DNA of 64,000 nucleotides, taken from positions 29,601,843 through 29,665,842 of the forward strand of contig OZ026838.1 of assembly GCA_964023205.1 (NCBI GenBank), given 5' to 3'. This DNA is from Lutraria lutraria. Its lineage: Eukaryota; Mollusca; Bivalvia; Venerida; Mactridae. Below, piece after piece: positions 51,256 through 62,944 of the stretch. The notes beneath the pieces are model-generated. The model worked only from the letters and a program-made list of their open reading frames with translations. It was not told where the DNA came from and made no database searches. Each line of letters opens with the position of its first letter. Position 1 is the stretch's first letter. The position numbers were made by a program, and so were the translations under genes.

Positions 51256-52090
51256 GTGAAGTTTAAATGTGTCATATGAAGCCGTCCTTAATCAAAGCAC
51301 TGACAGTGCGGTCATGCGCGAAGTTTAAATGTGTCATATGAAGCCGTCCTTAATCAAAGCACTGAGAGTGCGGTCATGCGCGAAGTTTAAATGTGTCAGA
51401 TGAAGTCGTCCTTAATCAAAGCACTGAGAGTACGGTCATGCGCGAAGTTTAAATGTGTCATATGAAGCCGTCCTTAATCAAAGCACTGAGAGTACGGTCA
51501 TGCGCGAAGTTTAAATGTGTCATATGAAGCCGTCCTTAATCAAAGCACTGAGAGTACGGTCATGCGCGAAGTTTAAATTTGTAAGACAAAGTCGTCCTTA
51601 ATCAAAGCACTGAGATTACGGTCATGCGCGAAGTTTAAATGTGTCATATGAAGCCGTCCTTAATCAAAGCACTGAGAGTGCGGTCATGCGCGAAGTTTAA
51701 ATGTGTCATATGAAGCCGTCCTTAATCAAAGCACTGAGAGTGCGGTCATGCGCGAAGTTTAAATGTGTCATATGAAGCCGTCCTTAATCAAAGCACTGAG
51801 AGTGCGGTCATGCGCGAAGTTTAAATGTGTCATATGAAGCCGTCCTTAATCAAAGCACTGAGAGTGCGGTCATGCGCGAAGTTTAAATGTGTCAGATGAA
51901 GTCGTCCTTAATCAAAGCACTGAGAGTACGGTCATGCGCGAAGTTTAAATGTGTCAGATGAAGCCGTCCTTAATCAAAGCACTGAGAGTGCGGTCATGCG
52001 CGAAGTTTAAATTTGTAAGACAAAGTCGTCCTTAATCAAAGCACTGAGATTACGGTCATGCGCGAAGTTTAAATTTGTAAGACAAAGTCA
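51256..52090. repeat. 62-bp minisatellite, about 13.5 copies
   Basis: The unit contains gaagtttaaatgtgtcatat, gaagccgtccttaatcaaag, then cactgagagtgcggtcatgc and gc. The phrase ccttaatcaaagcactga occurs 13 times at 62-base steps. Copies differ at a few linked sites: catatgaagccg versus cagatgaagtcg versus aagacaaagtcg, and agtgcgg versus agtacgg versus attacgg. The aagacaaagtcg/attacgg variant appears twice, about seven units apart. No coding function is seen. Confidence 0.95.
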
Positions 52091-55000
52091 ACCTTAAAAC
52101 TTTAAAAGCCTGCGTTATCACCATTATAAATTAGAATTTGATAGTCAAGTATATAATTATAGTCTTGACACAATGTACATCTTTAGACCAATTAATTACA
52201 AATACCAAGGAAAAGTTACACCTTTTAACTGTTTGCTTGGAAGAAATACTTTTATTCCAAATGCTTAAATCCATAGCATACAGTGATAAATTACAAATGA
52301 AAACAAACAAATCCAGTGCCTTCAGTGCTTTCAACTTTATACATTTAATATGTAAACATCTATTGTACTGTGTACTGAACTTCAGACCTTGTGTCATTAC
52401 GTAAATCTCACTTTGTGACCAATACACACAGGGATTGGAAACCTTAATGATAGGAAGTATGTTGTCATGCACCCTGACTTCGAATCGAGAGCACTTTCAG
52501 TAAAATCAGCGTCTTTTTAACAGCTGTTTAATGTGCTGTTTAAGCATATATCATTGTGTCAGGGTCTTTTTTATTTGAGTGACCCTGATAATGTTTAATG
52601 CGGTGATGTACTGTTGTGTTAAAAATCAGTAGTACTGATGTTGAAATTTACTGTTACTGATGTGTTGTTCACTTGTTTGTGTATTACAAAGAGTTATTCA
52701 TGCAATCCTATTAAGTGTCTTAATTTAATGTGCTGTTAACCTTTTCAATGATTTCTTTCTCTTCTTTTTAAATGCTAAAATACTAGTAAAGTGTATGCCC
52801 TTTTGTATGACACATATACTAGTGTTTGTCCTGAATTATATGTAAATGTTAAGTCGTTCCGTTAGATGTTTGCATGGGTAGGAACAATATGGGTACATGT
52901 TCTCCTTTCTGCTTCATATGGAAAAAATCACCTCCGGACAGTACGTTCAGTACTTTGATTCTACATTCGCCATGCAAATGTTAAACTGGTTCCCGTTCCC
53001 TTACAGTTTGCGCCAATTCCATTTCCAATGAGATGACTGCATTTCATTGGAAATTTGAAAAATATATCACATGTAAGTCTCTTATTTTTCCTGCATGTAA
53101 AGAATGTATGGATAGTCCGTTCACATTTCGAATTTTATTCGATATATCACAAGCGACATGAAGCGGAGCGCAGTGATATGTCGCATACAACGATAACACT
53201 AATACATGTTGCAGTGCAAGTCTATGTAAGTTAGTTTCCATGAGTAAGTTCAGTGCTTTGATTTAGTCTACTTCCTTTTCAAAGAAAAGAAGGATGATAT
53301 TAGCAGGGCTGCGTACAATGTACGGTTTTCTTTCTGTATGACCGAATATTCAAACATTCGTTCGATATCTATATACATATATACTCAACAAAAAAAGAAA
53401 CTTTACATATTTTAGGTAAGATTTCCATTGACGCAACTTTATAAAATAGTTGACTGAGTATTCGCCTAAAGGTCCCGTCCATAGATACAATTAGTGGTAT
53501 GATATGCAGTTATGCAAACAGTTTACCAAAATGCAACAGTAAATATGCTCTTATTTTAATTCAAAGGGAGGTAATTTGAAACAAATCAATGTTTGGCTCA
53601 AACTGCATTAATCAGGGTCAGATATTTTCTGTTTCAAACTTGTTTTTCTTTACAACAATATGTGTATTAATGTTTACCACATTAAAACAGTTCAACAGCT
53701 TATGAACGGATAGTTTGAATACCCATAATGCTGTTTTAAAAACATCAGTTATTCCCCTTTCCGTTCAGTAATTCTGAGTTGTTTTCCCTGGAATTCTTCA
53801 ACGGGATGGACAGTTAAAATGTCACGATGTCTGTCCTTGGTTATATATTTAATGAGCATTGAAATATCAATACATGAATAATGCAAAGTTTCTTTTTTGC
53901 AGAGTATATATTGGCCTACCAGTATTATTCAAAATCACGATTTTAGCTATAATAGCTACATGTAACTTGATTCACGCGAAATGCCTGAAGTATGAAAGTT
54001 TTGTAATTAGGACAAGAGTAACGTTCCTTGTAACGTGTAATTTGTGAAATTTCTAGCGAATACAAGTAGTACATGTTGTGAGTATTGGTTATGTATAGTA
54101 TAATGCATTAACTATCTATATAGACACCAGTAATTATATTGTTTAGTCTTTTTGTGAAAATATTTGGTTGTGTTAAACTAATACAAAGGGTTAAATACAC
54201 CATCTATACTTATACTTCAAAGCACGTGTACATATATTATGTTGAATAGTACTCTTCGGTAATAATCAAAGATGAAAAAAGAAAGAAAAACATTTATTCT
54301 CTGGTGTGTTTCTCAAACAATTTATTTCTTTTATACATTTTATTTCACGAAATAAGCATAAATGCAAATGTGATTACAAATGCAAAATATTAAACTTATA
54401 TAATAAATCCACATTAATACATGTAAATGCTAAAAAACTCATTTGAGGTAACTGTGTTATTTTCACCAGACAGTTTCAATAAAAAAAAAACATTTCAACA
54501 TAACATGTTTTTTGTATTTTTATATAAATTATATTAGTTAACATTGATTTAAAACGGAAACTATCAAAAATGATGTCCACCTACAAACAAAACAGAACAG
54601 AACATGATTTTATTTAGAAACGTATACATGATACAGAACTTATACTAGTACCTCTTTACAAACATATATGTAAATAAAATAAAGTTTTCGACATGTGAGA
54701 AAAAAAAGACAGACACATGTTGACAATTAACGTCTCATAAAAAAGGTTGAACTATGCTTAAGATGACATAAATGAAAAAGCATGACATTTAAAAATTACA
54801 AAAATATAACATAAGCTTTTAATTACCATTTGCGCTACAGAGAACAGTGTAATAATAATCCATTGATTGCTCAACAGGGTTTACGATAGTTTCTTGTTAC
54901 TCTTTCAAGAATACAATATAATCGCAGACCTAAAATCAAGTTTTAACCATGTCGTAAATACTGAGGAGGCCATTAATGCCATTTGGTTAAAATAATATTA

Positions 55001-55597
55001 GTAGTAAGATGACAATGTCTTGTCGTTCTTGAAACATATTGGAATGCTCTAATAAATCTGTTTGTAAGTAGATCTATACGTTACTTAATAAAAATACGTT
55101 CTGTCCTGTTCTATCCCTTAAAACGACACATAGTAGTACTACTGGTAATTAAAATCAATTGATAAGTACGTATGCAAATAGCGTAGAGTCATTTAGAACT
55201 TTCTTATTATAGCGTAATTTTGAATCTAGGAATCCAGGAACCAAAACGTTAGAACTTTCGCATATTTTTGAAGTTTTGTAGGCCGAACTCTCGCATCAAA
55301 TCTATATCGAAAATAGAACGATACATAGTAAGGTACTGATAAAATTTCTTCAACGTAATGAGCAAGCACACAAAAAACGTTTCAAAGGTACAATCTTTGC
55401 AGTTCATATAATCACAAAACTGAATATGCAAATGATAATTCACTTTTACACACAATATAGACTGCCTATATCGACTTTCCGGACTCGGAAATTAAAGAAA
55501 ACAGTCGGTATCTCTTCTGTTTCAGTTCAACAAATTAACGAACACAAAACGTCTGAAACCATAGTATAACTAGTCGTAATGCCTATCTTTTTTCAAA
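52091..55597. other. Gene-free stretch downstream of MACPF gene
   Basis: AT-rich. Small features: a second aaactggttcccgtt end motif near 52984, a hairpin with atttccaatgag/ctcattggaaat-type arms near 53018-53054, and a tactcaacaaaaaaagaaac string near 53380 that resembles transposon ends. The 3' UTR of the MACPF gene probably occupies part of the right end, where several AATAAA sites exist on the minus strand (for example near 54612). Confidence 0.45.
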
Positions 55598-58500
55598 TTA
55601 ATAACCACAACAGTAGAGCTTCACATTATTAAGAGCCGTATCATCACGATTGTACCCAAGTTCCTTTTCGATTTTCGTCTTAATGCCACATATCGCAGTG
55701 CCCTTCGGACAACTTTTACTTTCGCGCCAAAAATTACCATGTTCAGTGTTTTCTCCTGGTAAGACAGCAAGAGGATACGGATCACTTTCCTGGTTTATAT
55801 CTTGGCAGTGGAATCTGATAAACACAGCCGCTATTTTGTCGAAGTCATACTGAAATAGATACAGTCGGTAAAAAAATTAAACTTTTGGAAAAGAATACTT
55901 ACCAGACGTGTGCCCTTTTTTATTGTTGGTGTTATTTAAGACGAAGCAATTGTCAGGGTTACTTGGTGACTCCAAATAACGACCTCATGCGTTCACCTTG
56001 ATCCAACTACAAACTTCCGTAAATTAAATGACTAGCTTTTCCACTAGTGAATTTTGTCTGATATCGGATTGGATACAACTCACAGCGTTGACAGGATGAT
56101 TACTTGTAAGAGAATATAATCACTCATCCACAGTGTGTCCTATATTACAGGTAGAAAGATGTCTAGGCTAAGTTTTGAAACAGTCGTATATTGCAAATTC
56201 ATTCCAAAGTTTGTTTTGAGTTACCAATTTATCTGAGTGTTGTTTTGTTGTCAGAATGTATACTAGTATTGACGGAGACTGTATTGCGTGACATATGGTT
56301 TACATTTTTATATCGTTGTACGAGAGATTTGAATCTTTGCGACTCTATGTAATAACATTCAGATAAATGACACTGAATAGTGTGGAAAATACTTACGAAC
56401 TGCAATGAAAATTGATTCAAGAACTGGTGACGCCTTCCTTGTATCTGACACATTGCATCTTGACTTGCCCATGTTCCCCATTTCTGTTGCCCGGATGTAA
56501 TTACATCACCATTTTTCTCTCCATGGGTATCAGCACAAAATAATTTAATAGCGTTTAACCCAGTATCGTCATCACCACCATCGTCATCAGATTCAATCTG
56601 CAAACATAGTTATCATTTTATATATTATCGACTATGAGTTATTTAGTATAACTGTGCACATTTTAGTACACTGGTTGGTCTTCCTCTGCGATGAGAGGTC
56701 TGCAATTTATTGGTGCCAAAGCGATAAGCCTCCTTCATGTTGCGATCAGTTCTTCATTTCAACAATACCAAGTTCTCTGGAGAAATGCCATCACGTCTTT
56801 GCAGTTTCATGCATGTACATAAATCGTATTTTTTATATATACTCCACATTTTAAACTAAAATGAACTTATCTCAATAAATGATGACTCACTTTCAAGTTA
56901 TATCCAATGGCGTACATTCCCGGAGGACAAAATTGTTCTTTTTTCCAGTCACCCCATTTGCCTCCTTCAACCGCCAGTATGGAGTGTACGCGCCAATTAG
57001 CTAAAATAAAATGTATTATTTTATTTGTGTTTAAATTAAGCCTTTCATTTTTGCACATACTACATTTTATTCAACGTCGTAGATAAACCTAAAGCATATT
57101 CGGTAAATCTTGCTAATACTTTCATCCGTTTCTGTACATTGAAATGTAGTAGCGTGCATTTAACATCTAAACCACAATTATTATTAATTCACTTGGCCTC
57201 GGCAATAAAGTCCGTTGAATTATTATACAAACGTAAATGATAAGGTTGGCGAGATTCAAGTTCATACATACATACGAGTATATGTATAAGGTAGAATGAT
57301 GTTATTTACCTACTCCTGTTGATGGTGTTGAAGGCGACATATCCATTGCGCGGAGAATTTCCTCGTCTTTCTTTTTGCGGAAGTCTACATAGAATTCTTT
57401 GTATTGGATTATGTAACTTCTAATCGTGTCATAGTCGATACCTGTATCCTGCATATAATCAGAAACAAATAAGTCTTCTATTGGCGAAAGTTTATATTTT
57501 GTTGGCACCGGATTACTTTGGACTGTCGATGCCCAAGTTAAAGCATCACCATTTGAAGGTGGAGCCGCACCTACGGTTACTGTTCTTGTTGTTACGCTCT
57601 TAGAGAATTCGAGCGCTGCTTCCCGCTGATCACTATCTAGACTGAAGCCACCTCCAACACTAAAGGCACCAGAGTAGCTAGCTCGTACTGACGCACTCAT
57701 GGACGATGAAGACATTTTCTGGTATGATGATTGTTGCATTTTGTGCTCATAAGTAAATCGGGCACCAAATGTCACCTCCCTCAGATAATGCGTTCCAAAT
57801 TTATCAAAAAATTCCATGACGACCTCTTTAGATTCATTCTTGTCAGCATGTTCATCAAGTCTATCAAGTTTAGGGAGCCATGTAAGAAACGTGGAATGAA
57901 AAGCGGGTGGCGTTTCCTTTTGCAGCTTTACAAAATAATAATCACAACGAGCGGTTGATGTAATCAGAACTGAATTTTCTTTCTCGATTGAGCTTTTTGC
58001 TTGTTTGTATCCAGCACTGGCAGAGAATGCCACACCATATCCTCCCCCAGATATTTCAGCAGTTACAGCTAATGACTCAGCCAGTTCCTTTTCATTTGTT
58101 ATTTCCGTCGATGAAAAAGACGTCACGCATGAGACATCCGGTATGATAAGAACCCCATTGGGTAGCGCATAGCGACAGTCGGCCGATTGGACGTTCATTG
58201 AGTAGTCGGCTGCAAAAATGGAATTAGTTAATCCAGGGTCGTGTGATTCCGCTAATGGATATCCTCTTAAAACGTCGTAACCCAAGAATGCATAGTCCAG
58301 ATTCGGAAAGGAATACTTTAGTTCTCCCGATTTACAATCCTGAATGTCTTTATCTAGACGCACGCCTAAAATGTATAATACAAGTGTAAGTTTCAATTGT
58401 GTACATGATTCTAGAATATAGAATCCAGATTAGAAACTGACATCAAGAAATAAGCAATGCAAAACCTCACACCATCTCACACCATCTCCTAAACGCCACC

Positions 58501-61500
58501 TTACCCATTCCTATCAACCAAAATCCTATCAAAGCACAAACAATATACCCATTGAGGGGTAACGCCCTGGAACGATTAGAAGCTGATAAACTGACTTATG
58601 GGCTCAGTAAACCTCATACTTTTAAAAGGAAAACAATCATCTAAATGAGATAAACAAATGAAAGACAGACACAGGGACAAACGTCAATAAAATCATAAAC
58701 AAACATTATCACACAACAAGACTTAGGGCTGTCCCGATATGGCTGTACACCGGTACGTACCGGTGTAACGTTTTCAAGCTCCCCCCTTTTCAGGTTACCC
58801 CCCCCCCCCCCTCGGTAACTTAAAAACGTTTTCAAAGTACCGGCTCCGGTAACATTAAAACGTTTTCAAACTCCCTCCCCCGTTTTAATAATCCCCCCCT
58901 CCCTATGTTGATTCTTCATGGCGAAAATGTTTATATTTCAGGTTTTAATTTATACTAAATGATTCACAGTCAACTTGGTTTATTGACATGTAATTCTAAA
59001 CTGTATATACGCAATAATTTTAGAAGCTATGAAATCCTATTAGGGTTATGGAGAGTACGCGCCTTTATTCAATAAATTAAAAAAAATGCAAGACATATTC
59101 CACACTTACTTGTGTTCAGAAAACCAACAATAGTTAATAAAAAATATTGTTTTTATACAATTTTGACGAATTATTACCCGGGGGTATTCTGAAAACGTTT
59201 TCAAAGCGACACAGGGGTAATCTGAAAACGTTTTCTATGCGCCCCCAGGGTAACCTGAAAACGTTTTCAGATTACCGGGTAGGGCATTTGAAAATGGAGG
59301 GGGTAATTTCAAAACGTTTTAATTGTACCGCTCCCGGTAACTTAAAATCGTTTTCAAATTCCCGGGGGTACTCTGAAAACGTTTTAAAGTTACCAGGGGG
59401 TAACTTGAAACGGGGGGAGCTTTAAAACGTTACACCGGTACAATGCCGAACGATATGCGTATCTTTTCGTAAGGTTTTGCGGTTTTTCACTTTTACATTA
59501 AAAGCTCCTAGAGTGTTTAACAACTGAACTAGATTTACGAATTTCTCTCATTTAATCATCGACAATGCTTTACCAACTCCATATTCTATATTTAAAGACA
59601 TTGGCTGCGTGAGGTAAAGGTAGACAGCGGATTCGATTCGAATATTCAGATTTTGCCAAGTAGATATTGACCTATAAATCATATAAATTCATTGAACGAT
59701 ATTTTAGAATTTTTCTTTTAACAAATGAGGAACAGATTTTCTTAATTTCCGAGACATAGATCCAAACACATGTACGAATATTCATGCAGCTGGTTTGAGT
59801 GCCAGCTAGCTTTTTCTAAGTTGCCGTTGTCTGCACTAACAATCTGTAATTACTGGAAATGGCTTAGGCACCAAGTAACTTAAAAACGCCACCAAGTAAT
59901 TTTACATAAATATATGGCAGCATTTTGGTTTGCCGATTGATGAAACAAAGAATCACGTAGCAGTCTGTAAGAAATGTCACTGCGGTCTGTATAGTGGTGT
60001 GACTAGCAACTTTAGATCTCCAAATCATAACATCCAAGTTGAAGGTTTCATAAGTTTATTAATAATTTAGTATTGTTTTTCAATAATCATAAAGCATGAT
60101 TCTTTAAACAATTTTATCTGGTTAATAGTCGGAATTCTGTATGAATTCCAACTTTCCGGTACTGACCGTGTTTTAAGTTGCAGGATACAATGCATTGCAG
60201 GAGAAATTTTAAAAACTGAAATATAATTTAACCAAAGTCAACTAAACATTTGTAAATCAAATTGATGACTTGCAAGACAACTTTAGTTTTACACCTTTTT
60301 AACAGTTAATTAGGACTTTCTAGCACCAAACAAGTGTGCAGAGTTCCAAAAAACACTAATATTATAACGTATTTCATAACTTCGAAATACTTTTATATCG
60401 TATCGTAGATATCGTTTATCGCTAGCATCGTATCGCAATACGTATCTTATCGGCCGATATCTGTATCGGGACAGCCCAACAAAAAGTTGATTGTCCCAGT
60501 CCGCTTTAACATCAAAACCAACAAAATGAAGTTTACTTGGACAGCTTTCAGAATTATAGATTTGAAAGTGTATACGAGCGAAAGAGGGAACAAGATCAAT
60601 TACGATGAGGTTCAAAACAGAAACTATCCATATTCCCATTAGGGCTTTATTAAGAAATAAACATAACCACAGGCCCCCTTTTTCTTCAAAATGCCCAACT
60701 GGTCCCATCTGTTGCCATAATGTGTTGTTTTCTTTTTTGGGGGTTAAAGTCTCATGAATTCTAATATTGTATCCCGTGAAATGATTAATTAATGTGAACT
60801 ACTATTGAGTATTGAGTATGTTATTGTCTTTATATGGAACTTATCAATCGTGAATTTATTTTAGAACCCTGTATGTGACAAACACCAGTACTTAGATGGA
60901 TAAATGGAGTACTTCATGCATATATTCTACGTATGTGATTTTTATCAAGTGTATTTTTTGGATTTAGAAATGCACAATGCTTGAAATAACGTTATTAAAG
61001 CAAAGTGAATCATCTTCAGGGATCTGATTTACATTTGCTAATCCGGAAATACCATTGGTCGTCTCAACACCATCTCATATACGCGCCATTAAAACTATTA
61101 CTGGCTCAAATTTAAATGACAGAGGTTTGATCAAAGGAAACATGCGCAACAAAACAAAACAAAAACGCCTTATGGGGATTGTACAAGCTGCTCCAAACCG
61201 TCAATGTTGGAAAAGACAAAGTGAAATGCAATTCGTGAAGCAATATGAAACATAGACCACAAATGTATATAGTTTTAAATCACCTGTCTTAAATAAACGA
61301 CAATATACGTATTCAATGATTTGTAGGAGGAAGAAAACCAAACTGACCTACCTAAGTTGAAGAAATATTTCTGTCTTTCAGACATGCCTGCATATGTTGG
61401 ACTGTCAATGCTAGTGTATCTGCTCGTTTTGCCTTCATTGTTTTTAATTCCCTCACTGCTGCTGAACATACAATTTCAATGAATAGTTAAAACTAAAAGT

Positions 61501-62901
61501 AATGGTGACCTTACCAAATTATTTGTTTTATGTTTACTTATGCATGCAATATGCATTCAAAAATTCCATCGTATTTTGGTTTTGTTTAATATGCTTTATG
61601 AAGAAAACAAAATTATATTGTATTGTATTAAGGATAGGGCGTTTCCATTTCTCTTCATGTTTAATGACCAGTAAAAGTTAAAATCTGTATTGAAGTATAA
61701 TATATGTGAAGTGGCAAACCACAGACATCATTTTAGAATAAAATTTAGGGGTAGATAATTCAACAACGCATTGCTTGGTAGAGGTTCACTACTCAATGCT
61801 ACAGCCTTGTACGAGTATTTCTGGAGAAGATTTCTTAAAAATATTTTTCTTATATTAGCCGATTTAAAATCAACTTACCCCTGGGGTTGGGCCAATTTCA
61901 TCCCCAGGGTCAAGATTTGAAATGGAGTTGGTAGAATTCTCTACAAAATGCTACATAACAAATATTAAGTCTCTAGACCTCGCACCTTTTGAGAAAAAAT
62001 ATGTTTCAATATTTTCCAGTAAGAGCCAAATTGAATGTAAAATCAAGTGAACTCCGGGGCTAGGTCAATTTTTACCCCAGGGCCATATTCTAAACAAACT
62101 TGATAGAGGTCCATAAGACAATGCTACACGCGAAATATCTAAGCTGTAGACAAGAAAAGTTTTAAAAGTATTTCCTATTGCTTGCCATGGAATTAGATTT
62201 TTTGAAAACCTTTAAAATGGAAACACACGAGGATCATTCCAGCAAAGTTTGTTTGCAATTGGCATAGTGATGTAGAAGAAATATGTATGATCACAAAATA
62301 TCACCTTGAGCACATCGTGCTCAAGTAAACTGAAATGAACCTGTTAAGATCAGCTAGGGATTTATTACCAGTGTTCATAGAAAATTACATGGTAGACAAG
62401 CCGAAAATCTGAATTCTTACAGAGAATTCCGGTCTGTCTATAAACAGATTATGTGAACCGGCCGCCATATATAACTGAAATATCGTTAAAACGGCGTTAG
62501 AACAACTGAAGCATTAATTGTATGTTTGTAAGATCAGAGAAGAACCCCCTAATACTCTAATACTATATAACAGTTAGTAACCACAGTTTATTGGTGTTTT
62601 AACACATATAAACAAATCCTGTTCATATTACATGTATATCAAAATGGCTTCTCCTAACATGGTCATCAAAAACTTTGTGTCAAGTAATTTTAAATCAGTT
62701 AAGGAGACACATCAATGAAGAAGTAAGGTATTTGTTATGGATAATTAGCACATACCCTTTCGTGCCAAGTGCCATAGTAACGATAACTGTAGCTACACCA
62801 ACCGTAAACATTGCCAACACAACTGATACAATCTTACACTTCAATGAAAAAGTTTGTCTCCTCTCCTGAGGATGAATCTGAAAATAAACGTAGGATCTCA
62901 T
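55598..62901 (-). CDS. Membrane-anchored MACPF protein with C-terminal VMO-I-like domain, about 624 aa
   Basis: Six exons join in phase: 62901-62756 (or from the acceptor at 62877), 61461-61352, 58365-57310, 57000-56891, 56597-56397 and 55849-55598 (TAA). Residues about 20-45 are a hydrophobic helix (VLAMFTVGVATVIVTMAL) after a basic stretch, suggesting a type II signal anchor. A Ser/Thr-rich linker leads to a MACPF domain on one large exon (residues about 90-435). It has the signature FFDKFGTHY and two Ser/Gly/Ala-rich segments where membrane hairpins normally lie. The last three exons form a three-fold repeat like vitelline membrane outer layer protein I: GKWGDWKKEQFC, QQKWGTWASQDAMC and HGNFWRESKSC, with DDTGLNAIKLFC and DDTALNNVKLYC. 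MACPF proteins assemble pores in membranes (complement, perforin, egg and immune proteins); VMO-I folds are egg-coat or carbohydrate-related. The role is inferred. The ATG at 62901 also sits next to a good acceptor (tttattttcag at 62878), so an upstream first exon is possible. Confidence 0.8.
58724..60479. mobile_element. 1.75-kb TIR element in MACPF intron
   Basis: The left end tagggctgtcccgatat is mirrored by tatcgggacagccca at 60464-60478. The subterminal right side is rich in atcgtatcg/cgatac motifs. No transposase frame is recognised between the ends. TAGGGCTG-type ends suggest a non-autonomous hAT-like element, but no clean 8-bp target duplication is visible. It contains the nested inverted arms at 58755-59439. 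Confidence 0.6.
58755..59439. repeat. Nested inverted arms built of aaaacgtttt units
   Basis: 58755-58905 starts gtaccggtgtaacgttttca and runs through units with 'ggtaacttaaaaacgttttc'. 59176-59439 is its inverted counterpart, ending aacgttacaccggtac. Each arm is a degenerate tandem array of about 27-37-bp units centred on the palindrome aaaacgtttt, separated by C-rich or G-rich runs. The central spacer (58906-59175) is plain AT-rich DNA. Confidence 0.8.
61740..62335 (-). repeat. Dispersed repeat with about 130-bp units, copy 2
   Basis: Inverted, diverged copy of 46758-47390: gaggatcattccagcaaagt and tgatcacaaaatatcacctt near the right end, and repeated 'aggtc...agacaatgctac' and 'ccccagggccatattctaaa' segments. 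It lies in the first intron of the MACPF gene. Confidence 0.7.
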
Positions 62902-62944
62902 AATGCAATAATCCGTGAGCTGAACAAGGAAGTGATGATCTTAC

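Noticed and set aside
51256..52090. Regular repeats resembling a CRISPR array
   Set aside because: Units are contiguous 62-bp tandem copies with no unique spacers, in an intron-rich animal genome; it is a minisatellite.
53018..53054. Small hairpin as a possible regulatory RNA
   Set aside because: Short, AT-rich and isolated; such hairpins are expected by chance in this composition.
59147..59425. Plus-strand frame with repeated NLKTFS-like peptides
   Set aside because: It is a translation of the aaaacgtttt tandem array in the inverted-repeat arm; there is no start context or splice structure of a gene.
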